Below are positions 28,928-41,900 of a stretch of 64,000 bases of DNA, one piece after another; position 1 is the first letter of the stretch; each line of letters opens with the position of its first letter. The notes under the pieces are model-generated. The model was not told where the DNA came from and searched no databases. It saw nothing but the letters and a program-made list of their open reading frames with translations. Made by a program: the position numbers and the translations under genes. Source of the DNA: Conus ventricosus (Eukaryota; Mollusca; Gastropoda; Neogastropoda; Conidae); NCBI GenBank assembly GCA_018398815.1, contig CM031604.1, forward strand, positions 61,693,968 to 61,757,967, given 5' to 3'.

Positions 28928-31900
28928 AAAAACCACCCAAACCCCCAAAAAAAAAAAAAAAAAAAACCCCCAAAAAAAAACCAAAAACCCCCCCCCCAAA
29001 ACCAAAAAAAACCCCCCCAAAAAAAAAAAAAAAAATTTGCTCTTAAAACCAAGGGCCAAAACATAAAAGGTTTCCCCTTCAAAAACCCAGTTTTTTCAAT
29101 CGTTTAGCCCATTTAAAAACGTTCGGGGTGAGGGTCCAAAAACCCAAAAACTGATTCAACAGTTAAAACATTCTTTGAAATGACTATCCAACCTAAAGGT
29201 TCCAATTTGGGGGCACCGAAGTTTTCGGACCCCTAAAACGGGGGTTTTTTGCTTTCCTTTTTTTTTCCCTTTTTTTGCATTCCCTTCGGGGGGACCTTTG
29301 TACATTTTATTTTTTTGTTTCTTTTGGTTACATTTTTTTTTGGGGGGATTTTGGTTTTTTTATTTGTATATTTTTGACCCGGGGGGTTTTAAAAATTTTT
29401 GAGTTCCCGGGTGGGAATTTTCAAAAAAACAAAGGGAAATGTTTAAAAATTGGTCCCCAAACTTTAAAATTTGGGACTGTAATGGTTGTGTGTTTTTTTT
29501 TGTTGTGTGGGTGTGTATGATGTGTTGGTGGTGGGGGGGTTTGGGGTTAGTGTGCATGGTGGTGAAGGTTTGTGTGTAGTGTGTGTGTGTGTGTTTTGTG
29601 TGTGTTTGTGTTTGTGGGTTTTTGTGTTACCCCCCTGGGGCATCTTTGTGTATAATGTCCCTTTAATGGGATAAGGGGCTGGTTTTTGGGACAGGGGGTG
29701 TTTTGTGCATGTTTTTTGTTCCCGGCTTGTTAGGGGGGTTTTGTTCAGTGTGGGATGTCATGGGGTTTTGTGTATGTGTGTTTTGTGCTGCGGGGTTTTT
29801 TGATTTTTTGGGGGAAATGAACATTCAGAAAAAAACAAAGAAACAAAAAATCAAAACACATTTCAACACACACACATGCATAGATGTAGCCGGGGTGTAA
29901 GGTTTTATTTCTTTGGGTTATTTCGTGGATGAAAATGTTTTGGTCAAAATTACTTTCCCCTTTCCTCCCCGTGAATCTCATTTTTTTATTTGTTAATTCT
30001 TTAAATCATGAAAACCTCAGAACCTACATAAATTTTATGTACGTCGCTTAAGTCCAAAATCAATGTTTTGACATTACAAACCCTTTTTGGGCTGAGAAGC
30101 CTTTTTTCTCTAAAATGGTATTTTTGCAGGCAAACTTGGCGCCCTTTTCAAAGGGTCTGTCGAAAAGAAACATTGAAAAATTCTTGATTTTACAAAAGTA
30201 AGAGGAAAACCCAAAAAAAATCTGAAGAAGCTTTTTTAAAAATAAAATCCCCAACTTTCATTTTGTATATCGATCCCTTTATTTTTTTTGTACAAGCTTG
30301 CGACTACGAAATGACTGACGCCCGGTCCCTTTAGCGAGTCGCCCTTTGTTTACTGTCGGGTTTTTATCTGAATTGCGTTTTTATGAAATTTGGACTTCCC
30401 GTCGAAAAAACTGCTTAGACCCATTTTTTTGTTACGAAGCAACTGAAAAAAAGTGTAGAATTTATTATTTAAAAGACCCTTTTCAAAAGAGTATTTTTTT
30501 TTGAAAATTTTTGTCAAAGTAGGGGCCCACGGCCCCCCCCGGGAAAAGTAGCTGGTTTTTTAGAATTTTTAACAACGAATTCTCCTTAGACACTGTCTCG
30601 GGGAAAAAGAAGCTATTGTACGAAAAGAGCGAAATGCCCGCTATTTATTTATTGTAAAAATTTTTTTCACGCTCTTCAGTATTTTTAGAAAAGAGGAAAA
30701 TAGCGCAAACGCGTTTTTAAAATGGCTTCCTTGGGACATTATAGCAAAGATTTAGTACAGGAACAAAATTGTCAAATGTGACTTACTGCATTTTTTTTTG
30801 TGTTTGAGGTTTTCATCGATAGTAAAAAATGTGTTAATAGTTTTTTAACGGACAGCGAGCAACAACCGAAGCTGCCATAAAAAACCCCAATTCTGTTGGT
30901 TTTCCCTCGCGAGGCTGCCTCTGGCCCCCGTGTTTTGGCTTTGCGGGCCGGTGCGTTGTTTTTAAAAAATAGACGTGTGTGGAAAAGGGGAGAGAGTTCC
31001 TATGGACGACTGGGGTGGAAAAGAAAATAAAGGGAGAAAAAATACACCTCTCCTCCGTGTCTTTTGATGGCTGCTGTCCCTTGGCTTCTATGCATTTCTA
31101 TCTGCCGTCTTCCTGCACACCCCTTTTCCCCTCCACACCATCACATACACATTCACATCTAGGGGCTGCCCCTTATTAAATGTTTCACTTGATGATGGCA
31201 CCAAGCCAGTGCGCGTACATTTACAGTAAAAATTGGGGGGCCCGAAGATTCAAAGCCATGACCTATCAACAATCAAAAAGTTTTTTCCTTTCCCTGTTTT
31301 GCTTTAAAACTGTAGATGCTATTCAACTGAAAAGGGGGATGTTTTCGTAACGACTGTTTAAAGCTGTTGGTGTTGCCCGACATGGAAAACATTCCCTAAT
31401 TGAAGGGTTTTTCCAAAAAGTGTGACCCTTCAAGGCCAGGAAAATTTTTCAAGATTTTTTTTTTTTGGTGTTAATTTTTTTTTTAACCCTGCTGTTGCAT
31501 TTCCCCCTGATGTTCATTTCGCAAGTCCACAGTCAACCTTGATTGTTTGGTGCGCCCTAACACTGAGGCCCATGCCACAATTAGATTTTGCACTGAAACA
31601 CTATTAAATCCCTGTCGGCGATTTGAACCTATATGAGATTGAGCGGAAGCGCCCAAAGGCCAATTTCTTTTAATTTTTTTTCTGTCTGCTTGGAAACCCC
31701 CTTGCTTGACCCTTTATGGAAAAAAAGGAAAACAACTTCAGAAAATAACTTTTCAAAAAATTAATTTCACCATTAAAATACTCGACTTCTTATGCAAGGC
31801 ATTGTTTTGGTGTTCAGCTGATAATCCACAAGAAAAATCAAGTCACAAGGGCCCCACCGTGGGGCAATGCATGCTGCATGGTGTCACAGCGCCAGTCGAC

Positions 31901-32109
31901 CCGAGGGTTTTCTCCCAAAACCCCTACCGAAAACAGTAATTTTTACACGAAAAAAAAACGGAAGAGCACCAAAAACAAAGGTGAAGTAACGAGTTTTAAT
32001 GCACACAAAACAAAAACAAGGGAAATTTGGGTTAAATTGTTTTTTTTTCTAATTGTTTACATCAGAGAGTGTAGTGACACCTCCCCCCCAAAAAAAAAAA
32101 AAAAAAGAA

Positions 32110-32590
32110 AAAAGGGGACATCCGTTCATCCCAAAAGTTCCCACGAACTTGCCAGAACCAGGGGATCGACATGAACCACCATAGCATGGGAAACGGGGGA
32201 AAAAGGTAATCGAAACCGAGGGGACCATGAGATCAGGGTGTAAGGGGCACAAATTGAGTGTTTTTGTTTATTCTGATGGGGAGGGTGCTATGGAGGTCCA
32301 TTTTTGGTTTCCCAGACTCAAATCAGGCTGTTCTCCTTCACCTGCTTTGCTTTCATAATCTACCTGCCGTAACTAGGGTTGAGAAAACAGAAACCTGTAG
32401 CTTTGGGGCAACCGTTGAGCAACAATTGAGAGGCCATTACTGTAGATGAAACTGACTATGTAAATTTTGGACTTGCCACCCGGCTCATTGCAAAAATTTA
32501 AATTTGGGGGGAGCTGGCCATTTGGCCCAAAATCCCACAAAATAAACCCCTGACCCCCAAGCGAGCAACCACTGACTAAGGGGGAGGGGA
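32110..32590 (-). mobile_element. diverged long SINE on minus strand (corrupted copy)
   Basis: Corrupted counterpart of the SINE at 53140-53625. CGATCACCATGAGATCAGGG-like and AATCTACCTGCCGT-like words are still readable, and the tRNA-like head lies at the right end. Confidence 0.5.
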
Positions 32591-32594
32591 AGGT

Positions 32595-33560
32595 TTTGAA
32601 AAAATATTAAACTGTGCGACACATTTTAAATTTACAAGAAGATTTTCCCACAATGTTTTGCTTAGAGCTAGCAACATCCATAAGGAAGCTTTTCAGGGTT
32701 TTTTTTTTTTTTAAAAGGTGTGCCCCCCAGTTGAACGTGTTTATGGATCATTTTGTTTCAATCTGTGTTTGCGTCAGAGACAAGAAAACATTTTTTAAGT
32801 TTTGTTTTAAACATGCAACAGGAAAGGAAATTTAGGATGTTCTGTTTTTGGCTGTGTGAAACTATCAGGTGACAAGGAAAATTTGCCCAAATTTGTTTTT
32901 TTACTGCAGTTGAAGATCAGGGAATGGAATGTGTTCAACATGCTTTGTTTAAAGCTGTGCACTTCAAAAGACGGACCTTTCTGACTGTTTGTTTAAAGCT
33001 GTGACACTATCGTTGACAAAGTAGCGTTTCTGGCTGTTTTTTTAAAACTCGGACATTTCATACTAACCTGAAGGCGTTTTGTATTTTGTTTTGAAAGGGG
33101 TTGACCCACTGTGGACAAAGAAGTTTTTTCCGACATGTTTGTTTAAAGTGGTGACCATAAACCCATAATGAAGACATTTCCCGATGTATTTTTTTTAAAA
33201 AGTTGGTGGACATTTTTTGCCGACAAGAAAGGATTCCGGGATTTTTTTGTTTTTTTGTTGCAAATCCGACACCCTTATATAAAAGGAAATGTTTCCTGAA
33301 CATTTTTTTACAAATGAAAGCTACCCGATTGACAATGGAAAGTTTTGAAAACCCTTTTTTAAAAGTTAAAGTACAGATTGACAATGAAAATGTTTTTCGA
33401 CATGTTTTGTTTTTTAAAAAAATTTTGTGAAAACTTCGAAAATTTAAGAGGAAACGTTTCCGACCAAATGTTTTAAGCTGCAGACCCAAGGGGGATTTTC
33501 CCGACCACATGTTTAAAGCTATGTAAATTGTCATACAAAAAGGGAAAAAGTTTCCCAATT
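32595..33560. repeat. 60-bp minisatellite (corrupted copy)
   Basis: Corrupted counterpart of 53640-54690. TGTTTAAAGCTGTG words recur with stretched runs. Confidence 0.6.
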
Positions 33561-35689
33561 TTGAACTATAAAAACATTATAAATTTTATTTTTCATTTTA
33601 CCCCAAAAAACAAGATTTTTTATGGGGAAAAAATTCAAATCTTTACCCGGAGATCATGAAAGATACATCTAAAAAAAAAAATAAACAAAAAACCCCAAAC
33701 ATGACATGGTACAAATACTGCATTTTATGACAGACAAGACCTTAAGCTGAGGCAAGCCATTCGCTTTGATTTTTTATCACAGGTGTAAAAAATTTGTTAA
33801 CAAAAAATTTTCAGGTAAAAAACATACATAACAAAACCAAAAGGCAAAAAGACATGCAGAGTGGACAGCTAGGTCCATCCCGGGCGGCATACAATTTTCC
33901 CTGGTTTTTTTCCCGAGATGCCAGACTACCGTTAAAAAAAAAAAAAAAACTGGACCATAAACACAAAAATTTCCCGAATCAAGACAAAAGAATGGTCCAC
34001 AAAGTGAGAAATACAGTAGAGACCCTCAAGAAATAAGACATACAAAAGAGGGCTATCCACCTACGTCCCATTTGCGGAGAATACATGCAAAAATAGGGTG
34101 AAAAAGGGCAGGGGGGTGAGGAAAAAGACGGTATGTTGTGCGTATTAGCACAAAAACCCCCGATAACAAGCACGGAACTGGGTAGCGGTCAGCGTAACAC
34201 TAGGGGGGACTTACAAGTCCCCCATTTCTCTGTTTACCCTTTATTTCTTTATCACGTTTGGTGCCAGTCACCATCCCACCCTTAACCTTGACCCCTTCCT
34301 CTTTACCCCCCCATTTCATTGCCACCCTCTAATGCCCTTTCCCCCCTCCGTCTTTTTGACCTCTTTTTTTGTCCATACGTAAACCTCTCAAAAATTTCCC
34401 TTTTTTTTTTCTCTCTTGCTGTTTTGCAATCCAACATGTGCCTCCCCATGGGGAAAATTCAGCAAGAGATCTTTTAATCAGACATTGGGCCTCAGTTATT
34501 ACCTCAAGCATCCCTTTTGTATTCTTTTTTTTTCTGCGTACGCAGGCCGTTACCCTGCGGAACTCCCTGTATAGCATCTGCCCAAAAAAAGGGAGTGGAT
34601 TTTTGTTATGACCATTTTTACCACTTTTGTATTGAAAAATGCAATAAGTTAATGCAATTTCAGCGTAACGTGCTGATGTTTATTGTGTATTGGGGGTTAG
34701 CTCAGTTTATATTTGGCAAAATTTTTTAATATGCTTTAAATTTTAAATTTTTGTAATTCATAAAAAAATCTCTATCTTTGCTTGGCAAACTGGCATAAAA
34801 AAAGTTAGTTTTCAAAATTTTATTCAATATAGCAAAAAGTTTTGCATTTAAAAATTTGCTGTCTTTCATCAAAATATTTGTAAAGGTGAAAATGTTTTAT
34901 AATCCGACAAAAATTTGTAAGATTATTTTTTTGTTAAAAATGTTATTTTAGGTTGGGAAAAGGTTATAAGTAAAGTTCCCTGCACAAGTTGACTGGAAAG
35001 GTTTTTTTTCAATGTTATCATTAGCCCAAAATTTTATTATGCTCCTTTGGGAAAAAACCATGTTAAAAATTTACCATCGACACACCCAGCAACATAAACG
35101 ACTATAATGCCAATGTTAAAGTTTTCCCTGACACACCGCAAGCATAAACGACTGTACTGTCTTAGTATTCATCTTTTAAATCAAATCGAAAAAAGGGGGT
35201 TAAAAACTAACAGAAAAGAGGAAGTTCTAATACGACTTCAAAGGGGGAGGGGGGGAGTATATGTACAGCCCCAATGCCAAGGAATTTTAAAACAAAAAAT
35301 TACAGTGTAATGTTTAAAATGATTTTAAGAATAAGCAAAAAAAAGTAAAAAACCTTTTGTATGGTATGTGCGTGGCATGCATTAAATAGGTTCAAGATTT
35401 TTGCATTATACCACCCCCTGGAGACTTGTTTTTATATTTTGTATGTGTGTGAAACAAACAAAAAAAGTGTAAGGTTTTGGGGAAATTTGTGAAAAATAAA
35501 AAAAGGGAAACAATAAAATTAAGGCAAAACAAAACGCTGATTTCAATTTTATTTCCCAAAAAAAAACATGACATCAAAGCGTTGACAAAAAACAAACCAA
35601 AAAAGTTCTAAGGAAAATTACGCCAAATACGCCCCAAAAAAAAGATGAACTCAAAGTTTTTTATTATTGGTTTGGTCTCCCTTGGTTTT

Positions 35690-36115
35690 ATTTTTTACAA
35701 GCTTTGAAAAAAAAAGTTATCTCCCTTTAAAGTTAAAAAAAAAAAATTTTTTAAATGAAAGGGTTTGTTCCGCAAAACAATACAAACAAAATTACAGGAC
35801 AAAACCAATGCATTTTTCCCTTGGGGCTTCATCAGGCAAAAACAAAAACATTTACGGGCATACAAAAGAGAATGAGCCACCTTTTCTTCAAGTGTTAATT
35901 CAAACCCTTTTTTGCCAAATAGAGAGGATAAGTGTTGCTTGTTGTTCATTTTTATTTTCCTAAATGTTGTAATTTTGTTTTTGCCCGAAAAAGGGCCCAA
36001 GGATTGAAATGCACCCTGTTTTGTCCCCTTTAAATTTTTTGTGTTTCTTGTGGAAGTAATAACCTTTTTTTTAAAAAAGCTCCCAAATTTTGCTTCATCA
36101 CCTTGCTTTGAAAAA
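35690..36115. repeat. inverted-repeat structure (left copy)
   Basis: Counterpart of 56940-57365, with the same two inverted arms around CTTCATCAGGCAAAAAC and GAAAAAGGGCCCAAGGATTG. Confidence 0.6.
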
Positions 36116-36121
36116 AAAACA

Positions 36122-36250
36122 AAAGAAACAGAGGAAGGGAAGAAGCGACAGAGGGAGACGGGCCAGGAGAGAGAGAGACAGACAGAGGGAGAGAGAGACA
36201 GACAGATGGAGCAAGAGAGGGAGACAGACAGACAGACAGACAGAGCAAGA
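36122..36250. repeat. GA-rich and (GACA)n microsatellite
   Basis: GAGAGACAGACAGAGGGAGA repeats; an almost identical copy lies at 57371-57495. Confidence 0.9.
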
Positions 36251-36747
36251 ATAGAGGGCAAGGCTTTCTGTTTCTTCATGAAACACCTACAAACATGATC
36301 TGCAGCATGTCTACGAACAACCTTTAAACTACCAACACATGCCCAAGAACTAACTTCCGCTGCACCACACAAAAACACAACTTTTTAACAAAATCAACAC
36401 AAAATGCTGCCTTTACATTCTGCATTTCTTTTTAACTTTGCCTCTTGGTCATCATTCAAAAACCTACTTAAACTGACTTCTATATATACAGACTGCAGGA
36501 TTTCTGTTAACAAATAAGCATGTGTCCCATAACTCTAAACATTAAGAGATTGCACTAAACCATTTGCCTCAGAAGTCCATAGGACCACTTACCTATGTAT
36601 CCGACATCAATGGAAGCCTGAACTTCAATTTACCAGTTTCTTTATTCTATTCCAGTATTATATGAAGGTTCATGTCTGCATTCATCGATGTTTCTCTTTA
36701 CACGAAAGAATGACACCAAAAACAAAAAAAACACACACAAAAAAACA

Positions 36748-37570
36748 GCCGCCGTGGCGAAGTGGTTAGCATTGTGGACTCCCAGCTGGGAGGTCATGGG
36801 TTCGAATCCAATCAGAGTCATGTGGGTTTTTCTGCCCTGACCGGCTCCTACCCAGAGTTGAGTTTGCTGCGGACTCAGTTGGGAAGACTGGGACCACACA
36901 GTCAAGTTCCATCCACTTAATGGATGCGTTTCTAAGAGTGTTGCTCAAATTTCCTGACCAACACTGCAGGTGCCTGTATCTCTCGGGCCTGGTTGACGCC
37001 GGGATATATTATGAAAGGAAGTGTAGAGTACAGCCCTGTCATGTAGTCTCAGACCGAAAGGGAATTCCGTAGCATGAAATTAATCATCCCCATTCTCATC
37101 AATCAGCATAAAAAAATGTCTCAAATTCTGTGGCCCTTCATGCCCTGCTCTCATGGTGACCTCAATTTCAATGTCCTCTCCACGTCTGTGGCTTTGGTTT
37201 GGTTCTGTCGGAGTCACCGGTATCGGCGAGTCCATGGGGGCCGTCGTTGGATGGACGTGGTGATGCCCTCCAGAGGGAGAGCTCACTCACGCCGGCTCCA
37301 TGACTAAGCAATTATTGTCTTCAGTAGGGGGTTTAGTAGGGGTGTCCTACGTATGTTAGATCAGAACAGTCGCCTCTGAACACCGCTGAGTGATCAGCAG
37401 CAGTGCAGTGTCTCCTTCGGCGGGTTGCCTCTTGACTTGACATTGACTGCTCCCTGTGGATTGCCGGTGCCGGGGCTGCGGCAGGGCCGACCGAGCTGTG
37501 GCTGTGGAGGGTGTTGGAATGAGCAGCATGGGTGCACTGCCTCTGAGGTGGCGCAGAGGTTGGGACAGCC

Positions 37571-37602
<32 letters not shown>

Positions 37603-37603
37603 A
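36748..37603 (+). mobile_element. long tRNA-derived SINE, copy 2
   Basis: About 856 bp. The tRNA-like head GCCGCCGTGGCGAAGTGG has an A box (TGGCGAAGTGGTTAGC, 36754-36769) and an exact B box GGTTCGAATCC (about 36799-36809), the internal RNA polymerase III promoter. A long body follows, with CCTGACCAACACTGCAGGTG, GGGATATATTATGAAAGGAA and TGCTCCCTGTGGATTGCCGG, ending in a poly-A tail. At over 800 bp it is much longer than most SINEs. It lies downstream of the TAF3 stop codon, in the opposite orientation. Confidence 0.88.
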
Positions 37604-38806
37604 CCCCGCACTCTCTAGGTAGTCCTACCAACTTGGGTATTTTCCACGGCATCACATGTGTATATATTAGTGTGTTCTTGTGTATGTGTGTGTGCATGTC
37701 TCTGAAACAGACTTTAATACATTCATTATTTATTCAAAATATTACTATCCCATTTTTATTGATATTTTTGGGGGAGAGGGCACTGTATATATACAGGAAA
37801 TAGGGGACTCTAAAACTCACAAATCCTCATGCAAAGATTCCAAGTAAACCAAGTCAATTAAGTAAACCACCTACAGGAAGCCCTAAGGCTAAGATACATT
37901 CTTAAATGAGCAACTTCTGTTCTGTCATCATCAGAACGCTGTGTTAAGCCGAGATCATTAGCACCAATGTTTATGGTAATCCAAAAAGATTCCATGTGTT
38001 TGTTTTTAATCAATTCAAGTATTTAAAAGCTGTTCATCGATTAAAAAAAAAAAAACAACCCCACTGCAACACTTCGAAGACAGAAAACTTACAGAAAACA
38101 AAATGAAAAACCAATGCAAACTGTGGTTGTACCATTCTTGTCCCTTACTACAGCTGACCGTAACATTATGTTATAAACTGTACTTATCCAAAATACAATC
38201 ATGTAATGTACCAAAAATTTTAGTCTGGGCATTTTGCCTCTTTGAATTTCAGCTTCGCTACTTTTCCTTTCTCATCCCAAACAGTACAAATTAGCACAGA
38301 TAAGCTTTCCACAGTTCGGTCCTTTGACTGAAAGAAAAAATAGACACTCATAAATTTCCATCTTCATCTCTTTGTTCGTTTGTGGGTACCATCTATTTTC
38401 TTCACTTAATATACTCTTACCCCAAAGCCATGTGTGGCAGGAAAAAAATGGTAGTTTCCGAATCAGTTAACATCAATGCATTCAATCCATGAAATCAAGC
38501 TCTTTACACAATAAATGTAGTTTTGTGATAGCTGTAAAAACACAACCTTTCAGTTTCAGTCTTGGATGTACTTGAGTAATCATTTCAACATCCCTGTGCA
38601 AGTTTGACATCTTTTTCAAGGAAAGTCCATTTAACAGAGCACAAAAGAAAAACAAAAAGGGGAAAACCCTACAACCATACTTCATTTGCACAGGAAGAAA
38701 AGAAGTCAAATTCAAGTAGAAACTGTGTTCCCGCCACTTGTCAGAGTCCCCAAAACTAGTTCCAATCGAAAAAATTAAAAACAAAAACCAAAGACATCAT
38801 TTTCAG
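37604..38806. other. TAF3 3' flank, probably includes its 3' UTR
   Basis: No coding potential. On the minus strand a possible AATAAA lies at about 37727-37732, which would give a 3' UTR of about 1.1 kb. That assignment is weak. Confidence 0.3.
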
Positions 38807-38930
38807 CTAATGGACTTTCTTCTTGCGACCGCGCTTTGCTTTGGGCTTGACTTGTATTACTTTGGCACTGCAGCGTGGGCAGAACCAAGATTCCTCCTCT
38901 GGTGGTTCCTCAGTGATGTTTACACAGACC
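38807..38930 (-). CDS. TAF3: TAF3 last exon (PHD finger second half, stop)
   Basis: One base completing Trp, 40 codons, then TAG at 38807-38809; the frame is intact. It reads VCVNITEEPPEEESWFCPRC and SAKVIQVKPKAKRGRKKKVH. It supplies the last three Cys of the PHD finger and a basic tail as in animal TAF3. Acceptor TTTTGCAG. Confidence 0.95.
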
Positions 38931-41900
38931 CTGCAAAATGCACAAAAGCCAGATTAAAACCCTCATATACACATATATATTGATCACTGTTAAAACACAT
39001 TCCATCATGCACTCACATGTGTTTATAAATTTGCTGCGAGAGTATTCGCTGCGGGAGTATTTCTCATCAAATATTACAGTATTTTCTACAATAATGGTGT
39101 GTTTTACAACCTTCTTTTCTGTCAACAGTTTCTCCACAGAAAGCTTCCCATCATAGGATTTCAACATGATCAGAATAAACTACTGGCACAGGCTGACTTC
39201 AAACTTTCAGTCAAAAATCATGATTTGCTGTCTTCATTTTGTAGCATTGACACGGGGCCAGTCTGCCACACCAAACAAACCAAACCCTGAAAATTGACTT
39301 TCAGCTTGACATGACCTGGGATGACACTGCGCATTTTGTTGCTCTTCACTCCTAAGTTACACATCCTTTCAGTGGCATTATCATTTACGTACCACAAACT
39401 CAAATTCCATCTGTAGCCACTACCAGGCCTGTGCTCTGGCATCAGTGCTGGCATGTTGCTTGGAGGCACGCAACCAGAGCAGACACTGTCAATCTGAGTC
39501 GTTTTGTGACACTAGCAGTGCCTATTAAAATCCAAAATATCCAAGACACCAACTTCTAACCTCCTCAGTGACAACAACTGCTAAGTCATGGAGACTGCAT
39601 AAATCATGCATCATCTCCAGGACTGTGCCACCATGCCCATCTGATGAGAGTCTGTAAGAATTTGCTCACACTGTATACTCTGACTTGAACTTCCCACAGG
39701 CACGGATGCAGACAGGAAACTGACTTGAGGTCACTACACAGTACAAGAGCTGGCATAAAAGGCCACAGAAGTTAGTCTTGTTCTTTCTCTTCTTGTTTTA
39801 TTTCAAATGCTGATCAATAGTGACGCTGTGAGTTTCTTTCTTCCTTGGCCTATAGAGTCAAACGATTAGATTGTTTGCCTGTGATGTGAGTCTTATCCAC
39901 TCATTGGGTCCAATGATGACTTAACCCTCTGTGTCCATCCAGCAGCAAAAGGGTACCTGATTCAGGTCAGAGAATGTTGAAGTAGTGGAAAGAGAGGGAT
40001 GGGTACTGCCTTCCATCATGCTATGCGACTCGAACTCTCTAGATGCTGTGGGTTTCTTTACTTTTACAATGCCGATGTTATGCCTTTCTTTCTTTCTTTC
40101 AATGATGATCAATGAAGATGGCATTGGTTCAATCCTATTCAGAGACTGTGTGTTATGCTTCCTATCAAACAAGATCTTGGCAGCAGTCAGGTCTGAGTGA
40201 TACAGACCACAGATGTGTTGACCTGAAATGCTGAGCAAGACTTGCAGAAATGCATCTTTGAAATGGATTAAAGTTGAATGAGTGTTTCGGCCTTTCAACC
40301 TGACCCCACAACACACTCGGTAACTGGATAGCAACTGGCAGGGGAAATAAAAGAACACTTTGCCAAATTTTGATCCCACTGCCCCATGCTGTGTGTGACA
40401 CTGCCAAGGAATCACAGCAGCTGCTTCTTGATTTTATTTATTGTTTGTTTGTTTAGGGTACAAACTCCAAATGAAGTCAAATACAAAAGGTTTCAGAAGA
40501 GTGACAAAATTTTCACTGACCAGTGGTACCAGTCGTCGCATTTATCACAGCCAATCATGGGACTGCCATCATCTTGCATCTTGCATGCTGGGCAGATCCA
40601 AATCGTCGCACCAGTCGAGTCCTGTCATCACAGAAAACAGCAATTATTCAAGTTTACAATGCAGCAGATCCTCTCAATATCCACCTCCACAAATCCATCA
40701 AAGTAAGGTTTATAAATAAGATACCTGACAGCAACACAAATATGTATCCCTGGAGCATTGAAAATGAAAGGAAACACTGTTAGTTCCTCTGGCACTTTCC
40801 TGGAAATTTCTGCAATTTTCCGACTGAACACATGTCAAACAGTAACAGTACATTGGAAATCTGATTCTTGTTAAGGACTTTTTTCAACACTGTGACAAGC
40901 CATTTCCTACTTGCTTACAAGAAGACACTTTCCCTTTCCACTCATTTTCTTTATGACTGCTTCTTCAAACAAAACAAAAGATACCACAAGAAGTGTGCAA
41001 AACTAGAAGACATGCCTACCCCACAAATCTTTCTGTCCAGAACAGACGATGCAAAAAATCAGAGACAAAACAAAGTTTAAAGAATTTTAGATACACATGA
41101 TTTCCTTACATTGTGAAGCTGTGCAGATGTACAATGCATGCATGCATGTTTGCAGACTCACATCATCAAGGTCACCATGACTGATGAAGAATATTTGCAA
41201 GCCTTTTGACTGCATTTACGGGTAATTCTTGGACAGAAAATCTTCTCTTCATGAGAGTGTGAATCAGTGAGAAAGACACAAACTGCGGCTAGATCACTGC
41301 CGAGTTGGCATGAGCAGATCATGCACAAAAGTTTTCCCCTTTCTGTTCTAGGCTGTAAACATGGCTAACTTTATAGTAGTATTTCCTTGCTGCTGGTGGG
41401 GTTGAATTTTTTTCCCCAGAGGGAATTTGCCGCTATGCTGGTGAGGTTGAATTTTTTCCCACAGGGATTTGCTGCTATCTTCTTAATCAGTTGCACACAT
41501 TCTCATTTACTTGCTACAACTGTCCATCTTTCAGTGCTCACTGCCATAGGCGATGTATCCAACAATGAATACTTATGTGAACATTACTGGGAAAATGATT
41601 TAGTTCTTCCCAATGCACATCCCAATGCACATGGTGATGTACAAAACAAAGAATTTAGTGATATGAAATTTGAAATGTACAGCGATTGGAAGCTGCGCTC
41701 ATGAAAAGTCAGTCAGGACATTTTAAAAACAAACATTAAGAACAATTTAAATCATTTTCAGTCTGTATGCTAGGGTCGTTTTGTCAAAGCCTGTTGAAAT
41801 TTCAAAGTATGGTTTACATGCCATGTTAGGATACAATGTCAATACTATTTTTTAATATTGCCATTAGGTTGAAGAGAATTTCCCAGAACTTTCTTTTTTT

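Larger units (their letters stand above)
25184..36110. other. corrupted, homopolymer-expanded sequence patch
   Basis: Runs of 3-10 identical bases of all four kinds dominate, with an extreme C-rich stretch at about 28806-28920. From about 29050 the text can be aligned base by base with 49867-57352, where the same sequence reads normally. Compare 29820-29880 with 50745-50815: the same words with G, C, A or T runs stretched and single bases replaced. At about 36110 the two copies become almost identical. The region looks like raw long-read gap fill. No reading frame in it should be believed. Confidence 0.9.

Noticed and set aside
36748..36820. A tRNA gene
   Set aside because: The A and B boxes are good, but the sequence continues into an 850-bp body with a poly-A tail and recurs elsewhere, so it is a SINE head.
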